Origin: Thermoplasmata archaeon
Lineage (GTDB): Archaea; Thermoplasmatota; Thermoplasmata; GCA-020350865
DNA: 6,529 bases
NCBI GenBank assembly: GCA_020350865.1
Contig: CP070726.1
Location: 175,096 to 181,624, forward strand
Direction of reading: 5' to 3'
The translations under genes were made by a program, and so were the position numbers. This document shows, in pieces, positions 1-6,427 of this stretch. Under the pieces are notes generated by a model, which was not told where the DNA came from, ran no database searches, and saw nothing but the letters and a program-made list of their open reading frames with translations. Every line of letters begins with the position of its first letter. Position 1 is the first letter of the stretch.

Positions 1-407
1 AGGGTGAACCTGACCTGCATCTGACTGCCCAGAAACGAGGAAAGATCCAGGGTAACCTGGTCCCATGTCATCCATTCGCCATTGTATGTGTCCAACGTAA
101 TCCAGCCCGTTGCATTCGAATTGATCTCCACATAACCCCAATCGGGCAGCAGCGGGAAATCGTCTATGCTGTACATGTGATGGAATCTCAGATACGCGGT
201 TCTCGCCTCTGTGAGATCGATGATCGGAGAGGTCAAATACTGGTCCGCCCAGACATCGTACTGCTCTGTAACATCCCGGCCGCACCACCAGGACGTCATC
301 GGGGAATGGCTTTCGGAGGAGGTCAGGTGCCATAACGGGTCCTGTATGATAATGCCCGAGGTCGAGGCTTCCCAATCCCCCGGTCCGTTTTCCATGTTAT
401 CCAGGAA
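1..407 (-). other. MAM / immune-inhibitor-A-like jelly-roll domain, truncated by window edge
   Basis: From residue 1517 the protein reads FLDNMENGPGDW, then ITSPIID-type strands (YLTSPIIDLTEARTAYLRF), WGYVEINSN and WDQVTLDLSSFLG. This order (opening DNMENG-W, paired beta-strands, D-G-x-V-E-I, then W-x-x-V-x-L-D-L-S) is typical of the jelly-roll domains attached to immune inhibitor A (M6) and gingipain-type exported proteases, where they are thought to bind substrate or surface. The third CARDB-like domain (about 1406-1510) precedes it. The end lies outside the window. Confidence 0.65.
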
Positions 408-3400
408 AAATCTCGTGTACACCCATATCTGCGAGATCATCCTGTCGTTTGCCTCCACCTCATCGCCTGCAAGTGAGACGGATACCTCGAAGGTATATCG
501 ATCGGAAAGAATCGGTGTCCACTGCCAGGAAAGGGAGGTGGCACCCCCGCTGGTAATGGATATACCGGTCTTCATCTCGCTGTGTATGGTCAGGAATATG
601 GAGTTTTTTACCTCCAGCAGCACTTCAAGGTTGCTCTGATCGTTCCTGCCGTAGTTTGAAACCGCTGCCCCCACATTCACCTCGGCCCCGATATACACCT
701 CGGGAACATTGGTCACGGAAGCAATGCCCACATCGTTGTAGATGGGCATGATCCAGATGAGGAGATTCTTCAGCATGGCCTCGGCATCGTTGTCATTGAC
801 CCAGTCGTACGGGCCGCTGCCGTCCCAGAACACAGCCCTGCCGTTGCCGCTTTCAAATACCGTGATTTTATCATCGCCCGTTGCATGCTCCGCCAAAGTG
901 ACCGTACCCCTCCCGACATCTGCGTAGACCCTGTCGCAGTTGCTGTGCAGCCCGGATATGGAGTAACCCACAGGGAAATATCCGTAGGGGCCGCTCATTA
1001 TCGGGTGGATGGCTTCGGTCACCACCAAGGTGCTGTCGGAAAGAGGGTTGCCGGTTGCTACCAATCCCAGAATATCGGCGAGAAGGTCGTCTTTGGGCCC
1101 GCAAAGTGAATCGATGCCCGTCACAACCAACGTGCCCCCGAGCTCCACATAGTTGTTTAATGCGCTGTGCTCGGACGTGTCAATGGCCCTGTCCGAATTA
1201 TAGAATATGATCAGCTGATATTGTGCTAAAACCGATATCTCCTTCGTGTACCAGTTGACGGCGTTGTCGCTCAGCACATCAAAGGGCTTTTCCATGCTGT
1301 CCAGGATGGGTATTATGGAGACCAGCTCGGTGCTGTCCGATATCAGGGCGATTCTTCCCGGAACGATATTCTCGAGTACCACAACCGTCTTCGCCTGTTT
1401 GTTGTTGATGGTTACCACCTCGCTTGGAACGGGGTACGCCTCAAGGGAAATAACGTAACTGCCCTCGGACGATGGGGCAATCCACCAAAAGCTCACGGGG
1501 ATGGTCTCACCGATGATAAGTTCAGTGAAAAAGATGCTGTCCTCCAGGACCTCGTCGACTCTGAACGCTATGAGTACATCGTACTCGTCGTTAAGACCCA
1601 GGTTCCTCACGGTTGCGTTGATATAAGTCTGCTCGTTCGGAACCAGATGATCGGGGGCCCGCAGGTCGGTTACGGCCACGTCATGGTCCACCTGCTCGAA
1701 ACGGGACCATATCATGGCGTTGTACAGCAGCTGCATGTCGTCGCTGTTCGACTCGTACTCGACAAAATGGGTGATAAAAACAAAACCCTTGTTCTCGATT
1801 ATCGCCCCTATGCCGTTCGTCGAAAGTGCGAGGTAGGTGCCCTCGGTCAGGTCGTCTGCGTCCCAGGAAAAATCGGGGGGTGTGACAGAGGAGTCAGAGG
1901 CCATCTGATAGGGATCCGGGATATCGATAAACACGGGATGGCCGGGCTCCAGTATTTCCAGGCTTGAGGTGCTGTCTGCTTCGTAAGAATGATCATCGCG
2001 CATTCCGAACAGGGGGGCGAGCTTGTTGTTGTTCGGAACGTTGCTATACAGGGTTCCGGCGGTGGCGATGAATCCGTGACCCTCCTCGATGTACTGGGTT
2101 ATGGCATCGATTTCGGAATCCGTAAATTCCCATGCAAAGGCGCACGATATCAGCAGAACATCCGCCTCTGAGTTCACCAGGTCCTCATATTCGATGTCAT
2201 CCTTATTTAAAAGTGTGTAATCGATTGCGATTGGAATCGTACCGAAATCCATCCAGTTCCCGTTCAGGTCGTCCCAGCAGGAGTCCTCGGAATAATCCGT
2301 GCCCCAGGAATCCAGGATGGCGACTTTTCTCGCCTCCTCCGTGGTGATGCACACCCTCATTTCGTATTCGTTGTTCTGGGTGTTGTTTTCATCCGGAACC
2401 GGCTGGGTGCGGACCGTGATATCGTAGACCCCTTCGATACCCGAGGACCAGTAGAAGGTCAAAACGGTTGTGGAGCCGCTGGCCAGTGCGGTGATGGTCT
2501 GCTCGTCCTGGAGCACGTCATCCACAAGGAACTGGACAGTTATACCGAACTCGTCGTGGGTTCCCACGTTCCTCACGGTTGCGTTGAGCGGGATCACCTC
2601 ACCCGGTTCCGCGCTGTTCCCTGTGGGTCCTTCGATACCTGTGACCGCTATATCGTGCTCCGCTGTTATGAACTCCTCCAGCAGAACATAGAGCCACCGC
2701 TCCTTTTCATCCTCTGTTATGGTCCTTACCTCGTAATAGGTTTCATCATCCGGGATGAATTCGTATGTGACCGTGTTGCCCGTGGTGCTGTTTGCCTCGT
2801 ACTCAACGGTATCATAGTAGAATGGCTTGACCAGCTTTGTCACCACATCGGGGGAGTCGGTGGTGGACTCGACGGTGATCTCACGGCCTTCCGGTATCTC
2901 GTAATATGGGATGTCGTTGCCGTTATAACCGCTTGGCTCCTGGGCATCGGAATAGGGGAGCTGGTAACCTGAGCCGGACTGCTGCGCCGGTATCATCAGT
3001 GCGGGGTCGCCCAGCAGGGTGAATTCGAAGAACGTCCTGTAGGCATAGAAATCCCCCATGTCCTCCTCGGCACTGAACCGTGCCATGGCGTTCATTGCCA
3101 GACTGCCCAGGCTGTCCGCCCCGCCGCTGTACTCCTCGAACAGGTACGTGAGCATGCCTGCCATGTCGCTTTCGTGAACGATGTTCAGGTTGCCCTCGTC
3201 GAAATAGAACTCCGGTGCACCGTAATTGGTCCTGGCGCCTCCAATGTAGGCAACACCTGCCGCATCCGAAGCAATAACCGCCTCTCCAAAGGACGGACCC
3301 GAGTAATCCGGTGTCATCAGGTTGGTGTCAAAGGCGCCGTTGTCGCATGCAATGGAAACTACAACGGGCGTGTTTACAACGGGGTCGAAATTCAAAACCT

Positions 3401-4955
3401 CGTCCGCGGTCACGGAGCCGTAATCAAGCCACATGGTATCGCCCGAGCCGTGGCCTATGTGATAGACGAACCCCACATCGCCGTTCGAAAGGGTGTCCTC
3501 CATATGGACATCATCGCAGGTGTCGTCTGTCAGGAACTGTTTTTCGATGCTCATCCCGGAAAAGCTCTCCCTGTTGATGGAATCCACGCAGATCAGCTCG
3601 CCCACGTACGGGACCGTCCAGAAGGGATCGCCCCCCGAAACAACCACGTTCCTGAACCAGCTCCAGGCCACACTGCCGTACCAGTCCTCCATCTTCTGCA
3701 CCAGATGGGCTGCTTCATTTGCGTCGGCTGCCGTGAGCCTGCCCACCATGAAGTTGGGTGTGTAATCGTAGTCCGGGGAGGAGTAGAAGAAATCAGTGGG
3801 CAGCCAGGATTCGTAGTCCTGACCAACGTCGTTGTATATGTAGTAGCTGGGGGGAACGCCCAGGCCGTTCCCCAGTATGGTGATGTACTCTGCATTGGGG
3901 TGAGCTCCCGTGTCCCTCAGATACGAGATGATCTTCTTTGCCAGCTCGTAGTCGTAATCGTGTATCTCGTCGTAGCCCGGATTTGAAGGATCGTTGTACC
4001 CGTCGTACGGCGGGTCCTCTGCCGGTGGATAGCTGGTGTCGATCCAGGATGTGTCCACAACCAGGGTCGTTATCCCCTCGTCATTTTCATGGAAATCCTC
4101 CAGGGCGTACGCCTCGGAAAGCAGCTCCGGGGGCGATATGATGATGGATTCGGAATCATCGTAGCTCCCGTATGTCTCCTGGGAGGATTGCGGGGCAATT
4201 ATTGTTTGACCGTCGTAAGTCACGTCCACTGTTATCTCCCTCACCACAAAGGCCCTGTGCTGGCCCGGGATGTACTGAACAGGGTGGATTCTCAAGAAAA
4301 CATACGTGTGGTCATTATCGGAGCCCGCCTCGTAGCTCGCAATCTCCCCCGGGAAATAGGTGTCCATGGAGTACACATCCTCATCCGGAATGACCGTATC
4401 ATCGGGGTAAAAATCGATATCCTCCCTTTCCTCTTCCTCAAACAAATCCCAGGACAGGGGTGTCCGGCCCGGGACGATGTTCAAATCGCCCTCAAGCTCA
4501 AGATAATTTTCACCCCTGGCTGCAACCTCCAAAACCTCGCTTCCCAGGGGCAGCTGTAGCTCGTATGTATTGACGGGCAGAACCGGTTCCCCGGGCCTCC
4601 CCGAATGGTCGAGGCCCTCGATTTCTATCAGGTGATATCCCCCTCCCACCTCGTGCACTGAGCACTGGGTCAGGGGGTCCACTTTGAAGGTCAAAGTGAT
4701 GGTTTCGTAATTTGAGGCAGCGTCATCCACATTTTCCACTGAAAGGGCTTCTCTTGCCTCCTCCTTAAAAACAACATCTATTTCCCCGCCCTCCTCTTCG
4801 CAAACGACATAATCTATTAATTCTTCATCCTCCACTGTTACAATTTCCTTCGGCTCTGCCACAACCGGAAATGCCGTGCCTGCGATGATGATAAGAATCA
4901 GCAATATGCCGCCGATGGCCCTGGTTGCAATTCTGTTAGACCGTTTATGTGCCAT
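1..4955 (-). CDS. Secreted gingipain-like (C25) cysteine peptidase, multidomain, C-terminus cut by window edge
   Basis: Predicted exported endopeptidase of clan CD, family C25, acting outside the cell. The frame is open from ATG at 4955 to the left edge (1651 full codons, no stop), so the C-terminus is missing. Residues 1-33 are a signal peptide: basic start, hydrophobic core at about 13-32, likely cleavage after PVVA. Residues about 34-270 resemble a C25 propeptide, with GRPGEPVLP at 119-127. The catalytic domain is about 271-660. It contains PTDFFY (386-391), VGR (404-406), YHIGHGSG with His502, SIACDNG with Cys537, and the terminal FTLLGDPALMIP. The 35-residue His-Cys spacing suits gingipains. 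A beta-rich linker follows (661-766), then CARDB at about 767-870, 1091-1193 and 1406-1510, Rossmann-like domains at about 872-1088 and 1198-1403, and a MAM-like domain from 1517. This ATG is chosen because it precedes the signal peptide, follows a weak GGCGGT and a TATA box, and no ATG lies between it and the upstream in-frame stop at 5022-5024. The natural substrate and Arg/Lys specificity cannot be told. Confidence 0.92.
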   Translation of the reverse strand, partial: MAHKRSNRIATRAIGGILLILIIIAGTAFPVVAEPKEIVTVEDEELIDYVVCEEEGGEIDVVFKEEAREALSVENVDDAASNYETITLTFKVDPLTQCSVHEVGGGYHLIEIEGLDHSGRPGEPVLPVNTYELQLPLGSEVLEVAARGENYLELEGDLNIVPGRTPLSWDLFEEEEREDIDFYPDDTVIPDEDVYSMDTYFPGEIASYEAGSDNDHTYVFLRIHPVQYIPGQHRAFVVREITVDVTYDGQTIIAPQSSQETYGSYDDSESIIISPPELLSEAYALEDFHENDEGITTLVVDTSWIDTSYPPAEDPPYDGYNDPSNPGYDEIHDYDYELAKKIISYLRDTGAHPNAEYITILGNGLGVPPSYYIYNDVGQDYESWLPTDFFYSSPDYDYTPNFMVGRLTAADANEAAHLVQKMEDWYGSVAWSWFRNVVVSGGDPFWTVPYVGELICVDSINRESFSGMSIEKQFLTDDTCDDVHMEDTLSNGDVGFVYHIGHGSGDTMWLDYGSVTADEVLNFDPVVNTPVVVSIACDNGAFDTNLMTPDYSGPSFGEAVIASDAAGVAYIGGARTNYGAPEFYFDEGNLNIVHESDMAGMLTYLFEEYSGGADSLGSLAMNAMARFSAEEDMGDFYAYRTFFEFTLLGDPALMIPAQQSGSGYQLPYSDAQEPSGYNGNDIPYYEIPEGREITVESTTDSPDVVTKLVKPFYYDTVEYEANSTTGNTVTYEFIPDDETYYEVRTITEDEKERWLYVLLEEFITAEHDIAVTGIEGPTGNSAEPGEVIPLNATVRNVGTHDEFGITVQFLVDDVLQDEQTITALASGSTTVLTFYWSSGIEGVYDITVRTQPVPDENNTQNNEYEMRVCITTEEARKVAILDSWGTDYSEDSCWDDLNGNWMDFGTIPIAIDYTLLNKDDIEYEDLVNSEADVLLISCAFAWEFTDSEIDAITQYIEEGHGFIATAGTLYSNVPNNNKLAPLFGMRDDHSYEADSTSSLEILEPGHPVFIDIPDPYQMASDSSVTPPDFSWDADDLTEGTYLALSTNGIGAIIENKGFVFITHFVEYESNSDDMQLLYNAMIWSRFEQVDHDVAVTDLRAPDHLVPNEQTYINATVRNLGLNDEYDVLIAFRVDEVLEDSIFFTELIIGETIPVSFWWIAPSSEGSYVISLEAYPVPSEVVTINNKQAKTVVVLENIVPGRIALISDSTELVSIIPILDSMEKPFDVLSDNAVNWYTKEISVLAQYQLIIFYNSDRAIDTSEHSALNNYVELGGTLVVTGIDSLCGPKDDLLADILGLVATGNPLSDSTLVVTEAIHPIMSGPYGYFPVGYSISGLHSNCDRVYADVGRGTVTLAEHATGDDKITVFESGNGRAVFWDGSGPYDWVNDNDAEAMLKNLLIWIMPIYNDVGIASVTNVPEVYIGAEVNVGAAVSNYGRNDQSNLEVLLEVKNSIFLTIHSEMKTGISITSGGATSLSWQWTPILSDRYTFEVSVSLAGDEVEANDRMISQIWVYTRFFLDNMENGPGDWEASTSGIIIQDPLWHLTSSESHSPMTSWWCGRDVTEQYDVWADQYLTSPIIDLTEARTAYLRFHHMYSIDDFPLLPDWGYVEINSNATGWITLDTYNGEWMTWDQVTLDLSSFLGSQMQVRFT
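747..1685 (-). repeat. Module copy B: CARDB domain plus Rossmann/GATase1-like domain
   Basis: Residues 1091-1403 repeat the order of copy A. The CARDB part starts HDVAVTDLRAP, contains INATVRNLGLNDEY and ends near TINNKQAKTVVV. The alpha/beta domain starts GRIALISDS, contains YQLIIFYNS and LNNYVELGGTLVVTG, and ends NLLIWIMP. Matching landmarks are offset by 322-324 residues from copy A, which points to an internal tandem duplication that has since diverged. Sequence similarity is obvious in the CARDB core and weaker in the Rossmann-like part. Confidence 0.7.
1597..1620. repeat. 24-bp near-identical direct repeat, copy 1 (CARDB core)
   Basis: This stretch matches 2563-2586 at 23 of 24 bases; only the fifth base differs. 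It encodes the NATVRN-type core of the second CARDB domain (Asn1113 in an N-A-T sequon). It is the best-preserved DNA trace of the duplication within the peptidase gene. Confidence 0.85.
1692..2657 (-). repeat. Module copy A: CARDB domain plus Rossmann/GATase1-like domain
   Basis: Residues 767-1088 of the secreted peptidase. A CARDB-type beta-sandwich comes first (starts HDIAVTGIEG, contains LNATVRNVGTHDEF, ends near NNTQNNEYEMRVCI). An alpha/beta domain follows (starts KVAILDSWG, contains ADVLLISCAFAW and ITQYIEEGHGFIATAGT, ends near KGFVFITHFVEYES). The alpha/beta part resembles glutamine-amidotransferase-like or ThuA-like flavodoxin folds. No catalytic Cys-His-Glu triad is recognisable, so a binding or structural role is more likely. 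Copy B follows directly. Confidence 0.7.
2563..2586. repeat. 24-bp near-identical direct repeat, copy 2 (CARDB core)
   Basis: Partner of 1597-1620, displaced by exactly 966 bp (322 codons, in frame). It encodes the NATVRN core of the first CARDB domain (Asn791 in an N-A-T sequon). Confidence 0.85.
2963..4145 (-). other. C25 peptidase catalytic domain within the large secreted protein
   Basis: This is the part of the gene that should carry the catalytic activity (residues about 271-664). The catalytic histidine is the second His of YHIGHG (His502, codon at 3450-3452). The nucleophile is the Cys of SIACDNG (Cys537, codon at 3345-3347). Both sit at the ends of predicted hydrophobic strands (GDVGFVYHIGHG and NTPVVVSIAC), as expected for the caspase/gingipain fold. 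The domain ends with LLGDPALMIP, a phrase typical of the C25 C-terminal edge. Domain edges are estimated by eye. Confidence 0.88.
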
Positions 4956-5003
4956 TTTACCGCCCAAATCGCTGCCTAATCCCGTTTTAAGAGGCTTTAT
5001 CCC

Positions 5004-5019
5004 ATATATAGGTTTTTGC
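5004..5019 (-). promoter_or_regulatory. BRE/TATA promoter of the C25 peptidase gene
   Basis: Read on the minus strand, GCAAAAAC (5012-5019, BRE-like purine-rich element) is followed directly by CTATATAT (5004-5011, TATA box). With the usual archaeal distance of roughly 24-26 bp from the TATA centre, transcription would start near 4981-4984. That leaves a leader of about 26-29 nt before the ATG at 4955, which holds a weak GGCGGT ribosome-binding site 3 nt from the start codon. Confidence 0.65.
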
Positions 5020-5030
5020 CATTATTCCTG

Positions 5031-5046
5031 TCCCCTCCCCCTCCCC
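5031..5046. other. Homopyrimidine/homopurine tract upstream of the peptidase promoter
   Basis: On the plus strand this is an unbroken run of 16 pyrimidines made of C4, C5 and C4 blocks separated by single T. The minus strand therefore reads GGGG-A-GGGGG-A-GGGG. It lies about 12 bp upstream of the BRE. Looser pyrimidine richness extends over 5027-5055, broken by two G. It could affect promoter structure, but no function can be read from it. Confidence 0.5.
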
Positions 5047-5107
5047 GTCCTCTTTGACCCTATTTGGGTATGAATAGGTTTTCCCGATATATCCGTATTA
5101 TCAAAAC

Positions 5108-5138
5108 ACATATTTAATATGTTCTTTTTACATGTAAA
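5108..5138. promoter_or_regulatory. Pair of AT-rich palindromes in the priL-peptidase intergenic region
   Basis: Two perfect inverted repeats lie 4 bp apart. ACATATT-T-AATATGT (5108-5122) has 7-bp arms around one base. TTTACATGTAAA (5127-5138) is a 12-bp palindrome. They sit 41-71 bp past the priL stop and about 90 bp upstream of the peptidase TATA box. They could be a regulator-binding site, and the minus-strand TATTAAATA within them could serve as a second, distal TATA box. No strong T-run terminator for priL is visible in this gap. Confidence 0.4.
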
Positions 5139-5178
5139 GAATGGCCTATATCCCGATAGCTCTTTTCTCCCTGATCCG

Positions 5179-6231
5179 TCAGGTCTCGGCCTTATCCTCT
5201 TTTTCCACCGGCTTTTTCTTTGCACTCTTGTCCTTGACACGGTAGTATTTCAAGGGGTGGGTCATCCACTCCTTCCTGCACAGTCCGTCCTCCCCGAAGC
5301 AGATGCCGTAGCTCTTCATTGTACTGCATTCGGGAGGGGAATATACCGTGCCCGAAATCTCGCCCGTGATGTGGTCTATCTGGTACCGTGTCTTGCTCTC
5401 GTCAAAATCCGGGGAGGCCGAGAACACACCCATTATCTCGTCTGCGGACATGCCAATGGCCCTGAGAAATGCAGTGAGGGCGAACCGGCCCGAGTGGGGT
5501 AAATTCTCCCCTGCCTGTGCCTTTGCCAGGAGCGTCCTTATACAGGGCGGCAGCTTCGTCACCCTGATCTTGCCGAAGTCCCTGGCCTTGAAGGTGGCCT
5601 TCTTCTCCTCCACAACCTTCCTGATGTGCGATATGTGGCCTTCCAGAAGTTTCAGTATCTCGTCGTTCACCTCGGCGGGCAGCTCCCCTTCAATGCGCAT
5701 CTGGAGGGCCTGCTGGATCACCCGGGCAAGGTCCTTTTGGTTGAGGATGACAAACCCGTCCCTCACGTCCCTGTTGACGATCTTCCATTCCTTGGCCCGC
5801 ATCTGGGACGTGTTTCTGAGGAACTGGATGAACTGCAGCCTGCACACCCCGTTCTCGGAGGTCACATCCAGTCCCAGCTGCCCTGCCGCACCCACCACGA
5901 AATCCATGCCTTCCCCCTCGAGCCGGACATTGGTCGTCTTCGCCTCGGCCAAGGCGTACCTTTTGGTGAGATAGCCGTCGTTCACACACGAAACCAGTAT
6001 CCGCGCCACCACATAGGACAGCAGCTCGGTCAGTCTCTCGGCATCAGTGGTGAGGGCGTGCTCCAGTATGGCGCCCTCCTCCAGGGCCTCCAGCGTCCTC
6101 TCCTTCCCCAGAACCCTAACCCTCTCGTAGGCGATATCCCCCAAAAGCTCCTCCAGTGAAGGGCCGTGCTCCCGAAGGTAGGCTGCGGACTCCGAAAGAA
6201 ACGGATACCGGGCAAGGGTGGGAAGGTCCAT
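5179..6231 (-). CDS. priL: DNA primase large subunit PriL (iron-sulphur)
   Basis: This 350-residue protein is the regulatory subunit of the archaeal primase. It pairs with the catalytic PriS to start RNA/DNA primers at replication forks. The N-terminal LARYPFLSESAAYL motif (6-19) is typical of PriL and supports this ATG. A mostly helical N-terminal domain fills about 1-210. The C-terminal iron-sulphur domain carries Cys230 (LPPCIRTLL), Cys302 (PPECSTMKSYG), Cys311 (YGICFG) and Cys318 (GLCRK), the four expected 4Fe-4S ligands. HSGRFALTAFLRAIGMS (246-262) and YQIDHITG (283-290) are further family hallmarks. The length fits archaeal PriL. The tail from about 332 is lysine/glutamate-rich and probably disordered. 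priS is not in this window, so the two subunits are not adjacent on this side. No ribosome-binding site precedes the start, so a leaderless or short-leader mRNA is possible. Confidence 0.95.
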   Translation of the reverse strand: MDLPTLARYPFLSESAAYLREHGPSLEELLGDIAYERVRVLGKERTLEALEEGAILEHALTTDAERLTELLSYVVARILVSCVNDGYLTKRYALAEAKTTNVRLEGEGMDFVVGAAGQLGLDVTSENGVCRLQFIQFLRNTSQMRAKEWKIVNRDVRDGFVILNQKDLARVIQQALQMRIEGELPAEVNDEILKLLEGHISHIRKVVEEKKATFKARDFGKIRVTKLPPCIRTLLAKAQAGENLPHSGRFALTAFLRAIGMSADEIMGVFSASPDFDESKTRYQIDHITGEISGTVYSPPECSTMKSYGICFGEDGLCRKEWMTHPLKYYRVKDKSAKKKPVEKEDKAET

Positions 6232-6256
6232 GGACTTGAGTTATGGTATCAGGAAG

Positions 6257-6287
6257 CTAAAAGGTTTCGATTAGCAGCCTAATTTAG
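6257..6287 (-). promoter_or_regulatory. Candidate TATA region of priL
   Basis: Two minus-strand candidates are present. CTAAATTAG (6279-6287) would give a leader of roughly 25 nt. CGAAACC followed by TTTTAG (about 6257-6269) would place the start of transcription within a few bases of the ATG at 6231, giving a nearly leaderless message. The lack of a Shine-Dalgarno sequence slightly favours the second. Neither matches the archaeal TATA consensus strongly. Confidence 0.3.
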
Positions 6288-6360
6288 TGAGCGTTACTTT
6301 ATCCGGGAGGATGGAAATCGTGAAATCGATTTTATCCAAGATATGAAAATATACGCTTAG

Positions 6361-6370
6361 TTTTAAATAA
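6361..6370 (+). promoter_or_regulatory. TATA box of the nucleotidyltransferase gene
   Basis: TTTTAAATAA is a close match to the archaeal TATA consensus. The expected transcription start is near 6390-6393, giving a leader of about 35 nt to the ATG at 6428. This places the inverted repeat at 6388-6409 right over the start of transcription, where a bound protein would block it. Confidence 0.55.
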
Positions 6371-6387
6371 TGTGAAGTAGATTTGTT

Positions 6388-6409
6388 ATCAATCCAATGT
6401 TGGGTTGAT
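6388..6409. promoter_or_regulatory. 22-bp inverted repeat over the predicted transcription start (possible operator)
   Basis: Arms ATCAATCCAA and TTGGGTTGAT are complementary at 9 of 10 positions around a central TG. The single mismatch would be a G-U pair in RNA. A 22-bp near-palindrome about one turn and a half downstream of the TATA box fits an operator for a dimeric repressor. The two-base loop makes a stable RNA hairpin less natural. Confidence 0.45.
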
Positions 6410-6410
6410 G

Positions 6411-6427
6411 AATAAACGGGGTTTATT
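6411..6427. promoter_or_regulatory. Inverted repeat abutting the nucleotidyltransferase start codon
   Basis: AATAAAC (6411-6417) and GTTTATT (6421-6427) are perfectly complementary around GGG. The right arm ends on the base before the ATG at 6428. In the mRNA it would form a small hairpin next to the start codon; in DNA it may be a second protein-binding half. The TAA in the left arm (6413-6415) also closes the frame upstream of the gene. Confidence 0.4.

Noticed and set aside
872..1092. Short open frames in both directions within the third quarter of the protease gene
   Set aside because: They overlap the intact protease frame and give arginine/proline-rich translations typical of wrong-frame reading.
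3174..3986. Plus-strand open frame of 270 codons opposite the C25 catalytic domain
   Set aside because: It lies wholly antisense to a well-supported catalytic domain. The translation has no recognisable motif, and the length is explained by the codon bias of the minus-strand gene.
5022..5502. Open frames over the priL 3' end: minus 5022-5240 and plus 5119-5502
   Set aside because: Both overlap the priL coding end in another frame and have no plausible family features. The first would also run through the G-rich tract.
5348..6159. Two long plus-strand open frames (208 and 177 codons) opposite priL
   Set aside because: Both are antisense to priL, whose motifs and cysteines are clear. Their translations look like reverse-frame shadows with no family signature.
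6311..6346. Mini-ORF of 11 codons preceded by GGGAGG on the plus strand
   Set aside because: The ribosome-binding-like sequence is suggestive, but the frame stops after 11 codons and lies upstream of the TATA box of the next gene, so it is probably chance.
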